Source: Streptomyces platensis (GTDB lineage: Bacteria > Actinomycetota > Actinomycetes > Streptomycetales > Streptomycetaceae). From it: 64,000 nucleotides of DNA. The stretch covers positions 4,712,001 through 4,776,000 of the forward strand of contig NZ_CP023691.1 in the NCBI RefSeq assembly GCF_008704855.1. The letters are read 5' to 3'. Positions 8,591 to 16,272 of the stretch are shown here, piece by piece; the stretch's first letter is position 1, and every line of letters starts with the position of its first letter. The notes beneath the pieces were generated by a model. It did not search any database and was not told the origin of the DNA. It was given only the letters and a program-made list of their open reading frames with translations. Position numbers and translations under genes: made by a program.

Positions 8591-9235
8591 CTACCCCCCG
8601 TTCAGATACGCCAGTACCGCCAGCACCCGCCGATGGCCGCTGTCGCCCGCCGGCAGGCCCAGCTTCGCGAAGACATTGCCGATGTGTTTGCTGACCGCCC
8701 GGTCCGACACCACCAGCAGCCGGGCGATGGTGGTGTTGTCCCGGCCCTCCGCCATCAGGTGCAGCACCTCCCGCTCGCGCGGGGTCAGCGTGTCGAGCGG
8801 ATCGTCGCGGCGCCGGGTCATCAGCTCCGTGACGACCTCCGGGTCCAGCGCGGTGCCGCCCGCCGCGACGCGTTCCAGCGCGTCCAGGAACTCGTCGACC
8901 CGGCCCACCCGCTCCTTCAGCAGATAGCCGACCCCGCTCGCCCCGCCGCCCAGCAACTCCGCGGCGTACGCCTCCTCCACGTACTGGGACAGCACCAGCA
9001 CCGGCAGCCCGGGGACCTCCCGCCGGGCCGCCAGCGCCGCCCGCAGGCCCTCGTCGCGGAAGCCGGGCGGCATCCGGACGTCCAGCACGGCGGCGTCCGG
9101 GCGGTGTTCGAGGAGCGCGGGCAGCACCTCGGGCCCGCTGGCGGCCACCGCGGCCACCTCGTGCCCGGCGGAGGTCAGCAGCAGCACCAGCCCCTCTCTG
9201 AGCAGGGCGTTGTCCTCGGCGATCACCACACGCAC
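8591..9235 (-). CDS. NarL/LuxR-type response regulator
   Basis: The receiver domain starts MRVVIAEDNALLREGL, with the phospho-acceptor Asp in AVLDVRMPP. The C-terminal LuxR helix-turn-helix is LTPREREVLHLMAEG followed by TIARLLVVSDRAVSKHIG. Its first 13 bp overlap the 3' end of the kinase gene, so the two are co-translated. Likely targets are the 18-bp palindromes at 5005 and 10462, upstream of the ABC operon and of its own kinase. Confidence 0.92.
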   Translation of the reverse strand: MRVVIAEDNALLREGLVLLLTSAGHEVAAVAASGPEVLPALLEHRPDAAVLDVRMPPGFRDEGLRAALAARREVPGLPVLVLSQYVEEAYAAELLGGGASGVGYLLKERVGRVDEFLDALERVAAGGTALDPEVVTELMTRRRDDPLDTLTPREREVLHLMAEGRDNTTIARLLVVSDRAVSKHIGNVFAKLGLPAGDSGHRRVLAVLAYLNGG

Positions 9236-10404
9236 GGCAGCTCCACATCGATCACGGTCGGGCCCCCGGCGGGGCTGGTCACTTCCACGGTCCCGTCGAG
9301 CGCCGCGACCCGGCGCCGGATGCCGAGCAGCCCACTGCCGCCCGAGGCCCCCGGGGAGCCGGTCTCCGCGCCGCCGCGGCCTTCGTCACGTACCGACAGC
9401 GTCAACCCGCCGGGCCTGCGGGCCAGTTCCACCCGGGCCCGGTCCGCCCCGCTGTGTTTGGCGGCGTTGGTCAGGGCCTCGGCGACGACGAAGTACGCGG
9501 CCGCCTCGACCGCCGCCGGTGCGCGCGGGCCCTCCGCCAGCCCGTCCTCGCACACCGCCACCTCCAGGCCGCTGCTCGCCGCGAGCGCCCGCACGGCTCC
9601 CACCAGGCCCCGGTCGGTGAGGATCGGCGGATGGATGCCGCGGACCACCTGACGCAGCTCGGTGAGGGCCTCCTCAGCCTGGTTCTGTGCGTCGTCGAGG
9701 AGCGTGCGGGCGGCCTCGGGGTCCTTGTCGTAGGCCCGCCGGGCCAGCCCCACCCGCATCGAGAGCGCCACCAGCCGGGCCTGGGTGCCGTCGTGCAGAT
9801 CCCGTTCGATACGCCGCAGTTCGGCGCCGTGCGCGGCGACGGCGCCGGCCCGGGTCACGGTCAGCTCCTCGACCCGCTCGGCGAGCCGGGCCCGGTGCCC
9901 GCTGTCCGGCGACGGCCGCAGCAGCGCATGGGACCAGGCCGCGTCGAGGTCGGCGAGGCGCCCGATCAGCGGCAGGACAACGGCCCGGCGCCCCAGCAGC
10001 CCGCACCACACCCCGTCGACGAGCAGTCCGACGGCCCACAGCGGCAGCGCGAGATACGCCAGCAGCCAGCCGTAGCCGAAGTGGGCGGCGAGCCAGCGCA
10101 GATCCCGGTACGTGCCGGGATCCGCGAGCGCGGTACGCACCCGTGCCGACAGCGCCCCGGTGAGCGGCAGATACGCCTCCGGCACCGGCACACCCGTCCA
10201 CGCCGCCACCCGCCGCCGCTTGAACCCGGCCATCCTGCGCAGCAGCAGAACCGTCTCGGGCAGCACGCCCGCGCCGACCACGATCACCGTCACCACGGCG
10301 GTGAACAACAGCAGCCCGAGGAAGAGATACGACAGCAGCGCCAGCCCGCCCGCCGTCATCAGCTGAGCCGTGGCCCGCCCCGCCCGCCGCATCGTCTCCC
10401 CCAT
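9223..10404 (-). CDS. Sensor histidine kinase (HisKA_3, membrane 'sensor' domain)
   Basis: Four hydrophobic segments in the first 190 residues form a putative membrane sensor domain with only short external loops, typical of kinases sensing membrane stress. The dimerisation helix holds the phospho-His in RIERDLHDGTQARL, and the ATPase domain has NAAKHSG and GSGLLGIRRRV. The ATG at 10404 is chosen. A GTG far upstream at 10485 would run through the palindrome, and an ATG at 10392 is also possible. It pairs with the overlapping response regulator. Confidence 0.9.
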   Translation of the reverse strand: MGETMRRAGRATAQLMTAGGLALLSYLFLGLLLFTAVVTVIVVGAGVLPETVLLLRRMAGFKRRRVAAWTGVPVPEAYLPLTGALSARVRTALADPGTYRDLRWLAAHFGYGWLLAYLALPLWAVGLLVDGVWCGLLGRRAVVLPLIGRLADLDAAWSHALLRPSPDSGHRARLAERVEELTVTRAGAVAAHGAELRRIERDLHDGTQARLVALSMRVGLARRAYDKDPEAARTLLDDAQNQAEEALTELRQVVRGIHPPILTDRGLVGAVRALAASSGLEVAVCEDGLAEGPRAPAAVEAAAYFVVAEALTNAAKHSGADRARVELARRPGGLTLSVRDEGRGGAETGSPGASGGSGLLGIRRRVAALDGTVEVTSPAGGPTVIDVELPCVW

Positions 10405-10459
10405 GGGGCTCAGGCTAAGGGACCGCCACCAGGGGCGCGGGCGGGTGTGCTCCCCGGCC

Positions 10460-10481
10460 GGGGTGTAGCGCGCTACACCCC
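10460..10481. promoter_or_regulatory. 22-bp perfect palindrome between kinase and small membrane peptide genes
   Basis: The core GGTGTAGCGCGCTACACC (10462-10479) is flanked by GG and CC, giving 11-bp perfect arms. It sits between divergent genes and matches the site at 5005-5022 at 15 of 18 positions. It is a probable autoregulatory operator of the neighbouring NarL-type regulator. Confidence 0.7.
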
Positions 10482-10593
10482 GCATTCGGGAGGACGCTCC
10501 CTCGAACCGGCGGCCGGCGGCGAGCAGGCTGGGACGCAGCGATACCCGCCGCAGCCCGGTGCGGCGGGTGACCCTCCGGAAGGAAGAACTCCC

Positions 10594-10758
10594 ATGAAGG
10601 CCCTGCTCTGGTGCGTGCTCGTGCTCGCCCTCCTCTTCAATGTCGCCACCAGCTTCGCCTTCGACGGGGTGCAGCAGGTGCTGGTCAGCGTCAGCAGCGG
10701 GGTCGTGGTGATCGGGTCGGGGGTGGGCCTGTTCCTGATGCGCACCAAGCGGTCCTGA
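10594..10758 (+). CDS. Small membrane peptide, 54 residues
   Basis: It begins MKALLWCVLVLALLFNVATS after a strong ribosome binding site (GGAAGGA, 9 bp before the ATG). Two hydrophobic segments, residues 3-20 and about 30-48, end in the basic tail RTKRS. A two-helix hairpin in the membrane is therefore predicted. I do not recognise the family. It diverges from the sensor kinase across the palindrome, so it is probably a target of that two-component system. It may modulate the kinase or the ABC transporter, but that is inference. Confidence 0.72.
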   Translation: MKALLWCVLVLALLFNVATSFAFDGVQQVLVSVSSGVVVIGSGVGLFLMRTKRS

Positions 10759-10833
10759 GGTGGCGCGAGTGGCTCTGAGGCGCGCAGGCGGTCCTGAGAG
10801 GGCCGGGTGCGGCCCTGAGGCGGGCGGTGCCGG

Positions 10834-11010
10834 TCAGGTGCCGGTCAGCCGGAGCGAGACCCAGAGCGCCACGGTCGCCAGGGGCAGCGCGGCAGGCACC
10901 GTGAGCAGGCCGAGCACGGTGAATTCCCGCAGGGCGACGTCGTGTTCGTGGTGGTGGACGATGCGCCGCCACAGCAGGGTGGCCAGGGACAGGGATTCGG
11001 CGAGCACCAT
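10834..11010 (-). pseudogene. C-terminal remnant of an ArsB/SLC13-type permease
   Basis: The translation from the ATG at 11010 reads MVLAESLSLATLLWRR, then a His-rich turn, then LREFTVLGLLTVPAALPL and a final hydrophobic segment ending at the TGA at 10834. This resembles the last two transmembrane segments of arsenite/anion permeases (SLATLLW motif, REF...LGLLTVP). The rest of such a protein (over 300 residues) is absent. The frame is closed just upstream by a TGA at 11047-11049, and the upstream DNA does not continue the family. It looks like a decayed gene end. A short functional membrane peptide is a less likely alternative. Confidence 0.55.
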
Positions 11011-11109
11011 GCGCTGAATGATCCCGTCCGCCCGGCGGCCGCCGCGTCACCGGCCAGGCCCCTCGGGCGGCCCGGTCCGCGCGCTCGCCCGTACCTCTGG
11101 CGCTCGCCC

Positions 11110-11607
11110 CTACCGCTCGCCCTGGACCTCGCGGACCCAGCCCGTCAGGCCCGCCAGGAAACCGGCCCGTTCGCCCGGCGACAGCCCGTCCAGGGCGCGC
11201 AGCAGCGGCTCGGTCCGGCGGGCGACGAAGGTTTCGAGCGGCGGGCGGAAGTCCTCGGCCAGGGACACCAGGATCCGGCGGCGGTTGGCCGGGTCCTCGG
11301 CGCGCTCCACGATCCCGGCCCGGCTCAGGCCGCCGACCAGCTCGCTGGCGGTGGGCAGCGACACATGGAGCCGCCGGGCGATCTCGCCGACGGTCAGCGG
11401 CTGCCCGGCCAGCAGCTGCGGGAGGACGGCGCCGTGGCGCGGGGTCAGCCCGTTGGTCTCCATCGCCTCACGCAGCGGCGCCGGCATCAGCTCCCGCACC
11501 ACTCCGCCACGGAAGAACGGCTCCAACAGCGGTACCAGGCCGACGATTTCGACCTCGTCGGGGGTCGGTACCCGGGGCGCCTTCCCGGCCTCGTGCGTGT
11601 GCGGCAT
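11110..11607 (-). CDS. MarR-family transcriptional regulator
   Basis: This 165-residue winged-helix protein contains LTVGEIARRLHVSLPTASEL (recognition region), followed by the wing residues EDPANRRRILVSL that carry the conserved MarR D-x-R signature. It diverges from a questin-oxidase-like gene, with the palindrome GTTTGG-TTTT-CCAAAC between them. It probably represses both and responds to a phenolic or oxidant ligand, as many MarR proteins do. Confidence 0.9.
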   Translation of the reverse strand: MPHTHEAGKAPRVPTPDEVEIVGLVPLLEPFFRGGVVRELMPAPLREAMETNGLTPRHGAVLPQLLAGQPLTVGEIARRLHVSLPTASELVGGLSRAGIVERAEDPANRRRILVSLAEDFRPPLETFVARRTEPLLRALDGLSPGERAGFLAGLTGWVREVQGER

Positions 11608-11624
11608 ACTGCGCAGTCTAGATG

Positions 11625-11640
11625 GTTTGGTTTTCCAAAC
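11625..11640. promoter_or_regulatory. MarR operator candidate
   Basis: GTTTGG and CCAAAC are perfect 6-bp arms around TTTT. It is an AT-rich island between the two divergent starts, 17 bp before the MarR ATG and 28 bp before the oxidase ATG. Confidence 0.65.
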
Positions 11641-11668
11641 TGTTGGGACATCCGAAAGGTGAAGCCCT

Positions 11669-12799
11669 ATGCCGTCGATCAGCTACCACGAGGCGCTCAA
11701 TGACGCGCTGGAGCGCATGGACGACCTCGGATACGAACGCGGGCAGGGCGTCGATCTCGCCAACCACGGCCCGATGGGCGCCGAGGCGCTCGCCCTGCTG
11801 GGGCAGGAGGACGCGGTCGCCTCCTGGGTCCGGCGCTACCGGCGGGCCATGGAGCACCATGCACCGCCCGCAGCCCGCTTCGCCCTGGACCCCGCGGACG
11901 AGTCCTCCTGGCGCCCCGCGCTCGGCGACTTCCCCCGCGCCGGGGACTGGGAGCGGCTCTTCGTCCGCGAACTGGCCGAGGCGCACTGGCGCGAGGTCCT
12001 CGTCCGGTGGTGGCCGCGCCTGATCCCGGGCCTGTTCGCCGGACTGACCCACGGCCTGATCCGCACCGCCCACGCGGTCCGGGGCCTGTACGCCGCCTCC
12101 AAGCCCACCCAGCTCCAGCTGAACGAACTCGCGCGCGGGCTGGCGTACTGGGCCGCCCGCTACACCGCGCTGCCCGGCCGGCCCCGGCTGCGCGGCCGCT
12201 ACGACCTGCCGGCCGCGGTCGCCGCGCTGCCCCGGGTGCCGCAGGACGGCGGATTCGGGCCCGGCACCGCCCGCCACCGTCTGGACACCCTCGCCGAACT
12301 GCCCGGCTACCAGGACGCGCTGGAGTGGCCCGCCCAGGAACCGGCCCCCCGGATGCTGTCCGAGATGACCGTCCAGTTCGCCGATGTCTACCTCGGCCAC
12401 CCGGAGGTGTACCCGGTCCCGCTGATCCACGGCGTCACCGCGCCCGCCGCCGTACGCCTGGTGCTCCCGCAGCTGCCGCCCGAGCTGCACGAACCGACGC
12501 TGGACCGGCTGTGGCAGGTACAGACGGCGTTTCTGCTGGCCTTCACCACCGACCGGCGTGACGAGGGCACGGCGGCCTGGCGGTCGTCGCTCGGCGACCT
12601 GCCACCGCTGGGCGAACTCGGCGCCCGCGCCGCCGACCACGGCGACGAGCACGTCATCAAATTCACCGAGGCCTGTCTGCGCGAATACGCCCTGCGGCCC
12701 GATCCGCGCTATCCCGCCGCCGCGTTCGCCGCCCAGCGGCGCATCCCCCGCCTGGATGGCGGCGGTGGCGTCGGCGGTGTGCGGGCCGGTACGCCGTAG
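11669..12799 (+). CDS. Questin-oxidase-like protein
   Basis: The 376-residue protein has an early NHGPMGAEAL motif and the segment WWPRLIPGLFAGLTHGLIRT, both typical of the questin oxidase-like family (DUF4243). In fungi that family performs Baeyer-Villiger-type cleavage of an anthraquinone. Conserved His residues (NHG, THG, LIHGVT) may act in catalysis. Control by the divergent MarR regulator suggests a role against quinones or other aromatics. The bacterial substrate is not known to me. It ends 10 bp before the convergent lipoprotein gene. Confidence 0.8.
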   Translation: MPSISYHEALNDALERMDDLGYERGQGVDLANHGPMGAEALALLGQEDAVASWVRRYRRAMEHHAPPAARFALDPADESSWRPALGDFPRAGDWERLFVRELAEAHWREVLVRWWPRLIPGLFAGLTHGLIRTAHAVRGLYAASKPTQLQLNELARGLAYWAARYTALPGRPRLRGRYDLPAAVAALPRVPQDGGFGPGTARHRLDTLAELPGYQDALEWPAQEPAPRMLSEMTVQFADVYLGHPEVYPVPLIHGVTAPAAVRLVLPQLPPELHEPTLDRLWQVQTAFLLAFTTDRRDEGTAAWRSSLGDLPPLGELGARAADHGDEHVIKFTEACLREYALRPDPRYPAAAFAAQRRIPRLDGGGGVGGVRAGTP

Positions 12800-12809
12800 C
12801 CCGGGGGCT

Positions 12810-13301
12810 TCAGGGCGCCAGGAACTGCTGGCACTGGTACGGCCCGGCGCGTCCCCGCTCGCCGACGATGGTCACCTGGACCTTGTCCGGACGGGTGCCG
12901 TGGAGGAGGACCTCGGCCCGGGCGAGGGTGCAGACCAACTGGCCGGTGCCCTGGTCCTGGGGGGAGGTGAAGCCGAAGCGCGGGGCGGTGACGGTGACAT
13001 GGCCCCGGTGGGCGGTGGCGCGGTAGCCGACCTCCGGGAGGACATTGGTCAGCCCCTCGTCCCGCTCGGCCGGGGACGGTCCGCTGAACAACAGCTTGAA
13101 GACATCGTCGAGTTGATCGATTGTCCGGTCGGGCCGGGCCACTCCGCGCGGACCGCGGTCGGAGGCGAAGTAGATCCGCATGCCCTGCGAGATCCCCGAA
13201 GGGGCGGTGCCGCCGTCCGTGACGCCGGTGGGACGGATGCCGCAGCCGGTGGCGGCGAGGGCGAGCACACAGCAGGTGAGGGCGGCGCGCGCAGGCGTCA
13301 T
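12810..13301 (-). CDS. Secreted lipoprotein with GerMN-like domain
   Basis: The signal peptide MTPARAALTCCVLALAATGC ends in a lipobox, so the mature protein is tethered outside the membrane. The remainder (LLFSGPSPAERDEGLTNVLP) resembles the GerMN/sporulation lipoprotein fold, with the typical GPSxxE and LTxxLP elements. It overlaps the kinase stop by ATGA and is the third gene of a regulator-kinase-lipoprotein operon. Such lipoproteins can modulate the sensor, as CseA does in the sigE system. That role is inferred here. Confidence 0.82.
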   Translation of the reverse strand: MTPARAALTCCVLALAATGCGIRPTGVTDGGTAPSGISQGMRIYFASDRGPRGVARPDRTIDQLDDVFKLLFSGPSPAERDEGLTNVLPEVGYRATAHRGHVTVTAPRFGFTSPQDQGTGQLVCTLARAEVLLHGTRPDKVQVTIVGERGRAGPYQCQQFLAP

Positions 13302-14824
13302 GAGGCGGATTCCGTACGGTGGGGGAGGCGGAGGACGAAGACGGCGCCGACATCCGGCGCCGGGGGCGCGAGTTCGATCGTGCCGCCGTGCAGCCGGGCG
13401 TTCTCCAGGGCGATGGCCATTCCCAGGCCGCTGCCCTCGGAGCGGGTGCGGGCGCTGTCGGCCTTGTAGAAGCGGTCGAAGACATGCGGGGCGGCCTCGG
13501 GGGCCAGCCCCGGGCCGTGGTCCGCGACCGCGAGGGTGAGCTGCCCGTCCGCCGCCCGCACGGTGACGGTCACCGGCGGGGCACCGTGCCGGAGGGCGTT
13601 GCCGACGAGGTTGGCGACGATGACATCGAGCCGGCGGCGGTCGAGCCGGGCCCGGATGCCCGGCGGGAGATCGGCCTCGACCCGGTCGGTCCAGCCGCGG
13701 GCCGCGAGCGTGCCGCGCACCGCCTCGGCCAGATCCACCTCGTGCACCGTGAGCGCCACGGCGCGGGCGTCGAAGCGGGATATCTCGATGAGGTCGTCGA
13801 CCAGCCGGGCCAGCCTGGCGGTTTCCGCGCTGACCGTACGGGCGGCGTGCGCGGCGTCGGGGGTGAGCTGGTCGGCGTCCTCCTCCAGGACGCTGGAGAC
13901 CATGGTCATGGCCGCCAGCGGGGTGCGCAGCTCATGGGAGACATCGGCGACGAAGCGGCGGGCCAGTGCCTCCTGTGCGCGCAGTTCGCCCACGGAGTGC
14001 TCCAGCGCACCGGCCGTCTCGTTGAAGGTGTGGGCGAGTTCGGCGAGTTCGTCGCGGCCCTTCTCCTCGACCCGGATGGTCAGTTCGCCGGTGGCCAGCC
14101 GGCGGGTGGCGCGCGCCAGTCTGCGCACCGGCCGCAGCACCGTACGGGCCGCGAGCAGCGCCAGGACCGCGGACAGCAGCAGCACGGGCACCAGGCCGCT
14201 CTGCACACTGCGCACCAGATCGGCGGTGTCGCGTGCCTCCTCCGCCAGCGACACGACCGCGAATACCTCGACCCCGGACAGCCGGCCGGCGCTGCCGCGC
14301 GGACCTGCGGAGTCCAGGCCGACCGGGGCGCCGAGCACCAGCCAGGGCTTCCCGCCGTGCTGCACCCGCTGGAGCGAGATCCGGGACTGGGTGCGCACGG
14401 CCGCGCGCAGCTCGGGGGTGATCCGGGTGCGGTCGGCGGACGGGTCGGAGGAGGCGGTGTAGTCGCGGTACTGGGCGACGACCAGGGAGCCGCGCAGGCC
14501 GGACGAGACATCGGACGCGAACCGGGCCATGGTGCGGGGGTCGGTGGGGACATCGAGCTCCGCCGCGAGCCGGTCGACGCGGTTGCGGAAATCCTCGACG
14601 GCGGCGCTCTGCGCCCGCTTGAGGACCGCGTCCCGCGATTCCTGGTACGCCAGCCCGGTGGCCGTGACCGCGCTGATCAGGGCGACCACGACGACGGTGA
14701 TGACGAGCCGGCCGCGGAGCCCGTCGAGCCGCGGCAGCCGCGGACGGAACCGCGCAGCGGACCCCGCGGCCGCCGCCGCGGCGGGCTTCCCCCGGCTCCT
14801 CGTCCTCGTCCGCATCGCGCTCAC
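13298..14824 (-). CDS. Two-component sensor histidine kinase (HisKA type), AfsQ2-like
   Basis: An Arg/Ala-rich cytoplasmic tail precedes TM1 (about 39-60). An extracytoplasmic sensor region of about 150 residues, TM2 (about 210-230), a HAMP segment (RPVRRLARATRRLATGEL) and the phospho-His motif ADVSHELRTPLA follow. The ATPase boxes are NLVGNALRHG, ADHGPGLAPE and GSGLGMAIA. The GTG start at 14824 overlaps the regulator stop (GTGA), and the stop overlaps the lipoprotein start. The three genes are clearly one translationally coupled operon. Confidence 0.92.
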   Translation of the reverse strand: MSAMRTRTRSRGKPAAAAAAGSAARFRPRLPRLDGLRGRLVITVVVVALISAVTATGLAYQESRDAVLKRAQSAAVEDFRNRVDRLAAELDVPTDPRTMARFASDVSSGLRGSLVVAQYRDYTASSDPSADRTRITPELRAAVRTQSRISLQRVQHGGKPWLVLGAPVGLDSAGPRGSAGRLSGVEVFAVVSLAEEARDTADLVRSVQSGLVPVLLLSAVLALLAARTVLRPVRRLARATRRLATGELTIRVEEKGRDELAELAHTFNETAGALEHSVGELRAQEALARRFVADVSHELRTPLAAMTMVSSVLEEDADQLTPDAAHAARTVSAETARLARLVDDLIEISRFDARAVALTVHEVDLAEAVRGTLAARGWTDRVEADLPPGIRARLDRRRLDVIVANLVGNALRHGAPPVTVTVRAADGQLTLAVADHGPGLAPEAAPHVFDRFYKADSARTRSEGSGLGMAIALENARLHGGTIELAPPAPDVGAVFVLRLPHRTESAS

Positions 14825-15507
14825 ACCGGACCGAAGCGATAGCCGAAACCGCGCACCGTCTGGATGTAGCGCGGTTTGGCGGGAAGGTCCTCCAGCTTGG
14901 CGCGCAGCCGCCCGACCGCCGCGTCCACCAGCCGGGAGTCGCCCAGGAAGTCGTGCTCCCAGACGGATGTCAGCAGCTGCTCCCGGCTGAAGACCCGGCC
15001 GGGGGCGGCCGACAGCTCCAGCAGCAGCCGCAGTTCCGTGGGCGGCAGGGGAACCGGGGTGCCGTGCTTGGTGACGCTCAGGCCGGCCCGGTCGATGACG
15101 AGCCCGGCGAAGTCGTCGGTGTCCGTGCGCGCCACCGGGCCGGCCCGTCGCAGCGCCGCCCGGATACGGGCCTCCAGCACCCGGCCGGTGATCGGCTTGA
15201 CCACATAGTCGTCGGCGCCCGCCTCCAGCCCGCTGACCACGTCCAGATCGTCGCCGCGGGAGGTGAGCATGATGATCGGCAACTGGCCCCGGCCGCGGAT
15301 GCGGCGGCAGACCTCGAAGCCGTCGATACCGGGCAGCATCAGATCGACCACCGCGATCTCGATGCCCCCGGCCCGCGGGCGGGACAGCAGCTCCAGACCC
15401 GCCTCGCCGGTGCCGACGGCATCGACCTCGTGGCCGTGCCGGCGGAGCACCAGCTCCATCCCGTCGCGTACGGAGGTGTCGTCCTCGATCAGCAGCACAT
15501 GCGGCAT
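14821..15507 (-). CDS. OmpR/PhoB-type response regulator, AfsQ1-like
   Basis: The receiver domain starts MPHVLLIEDDTSVRDGMELV, with phospho-acceptor Asp in VVDLMLPGIDGFEVCRRIR and the conserved Lys in DDYVVKP. The C-terminal winged helix includes LLTSVWEHDFLGDSRLVD and YIQTVRGFGYRF. The receiver-wing wording is close to what I recall of Streptomyces AfsQ1, but the divergent sigQ expected beside true afsQ1 is absent. I therefore call it AfsQ1-like only. It probably controls the divergent lipoprotein-efflux operon. Confidence 0.92.
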   Translation of the reverse strand: MPHVLLIEDDTSVRDGMELVLRRHGHEVDAVGTGEAGLELLSRPRAGGIEIAVVDLMLPGIDGFEVCRRIRGRGQLPIIMLTSRGDDLDVVSGLEAGADDYVVKPITGRVLEARIRAALRRAGPVARTDTDDFAGLVIDRAGLSVTKHGTPVPLPPTELRLLLELSAAPGRVFSREQLLTSVWEHDFLGDSRLVDAAVGRLRAKLEDLPAKPRYIQTVRGFGYRFGPV

Positions 15508-15545
15508 AAGACCGAGTATGGGCGAGGGTTTGTGCAGCTCAGGGG

Positions 15546-15554
15546 TTATCCACA
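15546..15554 (+). promoter_or_regulatory. Perfect DnaA-box-like 9-mer TTATCCACA
   Basis: It lies in the 132-bp region between the divergent regulator and lipoprotein genes. A second copy (opposite strand) is at 49940-49948, also in a divergent promoter region. The 9-mer is AT-rich and should be rare in this GC-rich DNA. Function is not shown. Confidence 0.4.
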
Positions 15555-15639
15555 GGGTGAGATGCGGTCCGGCGGCATTGTTACGTTCTCATCATGCGGC
15601 GATGGAGCGGCCACCAACTCCGGCCCGGAAATTGGCCGC

Positions 15640-16272
15640 ATGACGCAGAAGACCCGCCCCCGCTCCCGTGCCGCACGCCTCGCGCTGCTGCTCGCCGTCC
15701 CCGTCCTCGCCCTGACCACCGCCTGCGGTGGCACCGAGTCGTCCGATGACGGCGTCGCCTCCGTCAGTGACGCCCCCGCTGCCAGCCGCTCCAAGGACGG
15801 CGGCGACGCGTCCCCGGGCGGCGGGGCCCAGGGCAAGAGCGCGTTCTACGACGCACAGATGAAGTACGTCCAGTGCATGCGCAAGGAGGTCGACAAGGAC
15901 TTCCCCGACCCCAAGCTGAGCGGCTATCTCGACTGGGCGAAGATCGACGATCTCATCGAGCGGACGGGCAAGGACGAGATATCCAAGGGCGGTGCGGAGG
16001 GCGAATGCACCAGCGACATGACGAAGGCCTCGAAGCTGGAGCCGCGCCGCGACACCCAGAAGGAATACGAGTCGATGCTCGCGCACGCCAAGTGCATGCG
16101 GGCCAACGGCGTATCGAAGTTCACCAACCCGCAGCTCCAGGACGGCAATGTCATCCCCGGCGGTGACCCCAACCCCGCCTCGCCGGAGGTCTCGCCGGAT
16201 TCGCCCACCTACAAGCAGGCCCGCCAGGCGTGCAAGGACAAGCTGCTCGACGGCCTGGACGGCATGCAGTGA
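15640..16272 (+). CDS. Secreted lipoprotein with duplicated Cys-Met-Arg motif
   Basis: The signal peptide ends in the lipobox LALTTAC, and a Ser/Gly-rich spacer follows. Two related segments come next: KYVQCMRKEVDKDFPDPK and HAKCMRANGVSKFTNPQ. Each has a Cys-Met-Arg followed by a Phe and a Pro. Two further Cys (GECTSD, RQACKDK) could form disulphides with them. The gene leads a coupled operon with a membrane adaptor, an ATPase and a permease, so it is probably an extracytoplasmic accessory of that efflux system. The ATG at 15640 has only a weak ribosome binding site. Confidence 0.8.
   Translation: MTQKTRPRSRAARLALLLAVPVLALTTACGGTESSDDGVASVSDAPAASRSKDGGDASPGGGAQGKSAFYDAQMKYVQCMRKEVDKDFPDPKLSGYLDWAKIDDLIERTGKDEISKGGAEGECTSDMTKASKLEPRRDTQKEYESMLAHAKCMRANGVSKFTNPQLQDGNVIPGGDPNPASPEVSPDSPTYKQARQACKDKLLDGLDGMQ

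Noticed and set aside
14821..15640. Identification as the true afsQ1-afsQ2-sigQ locus
   Set aside because: The regulator is similar to AfsQ1 as I recall it, but the divergent gene is a lipoprotein-efflux operon and not sigQ. No clear GTNAC-N6-GTNAC site is seen between them.
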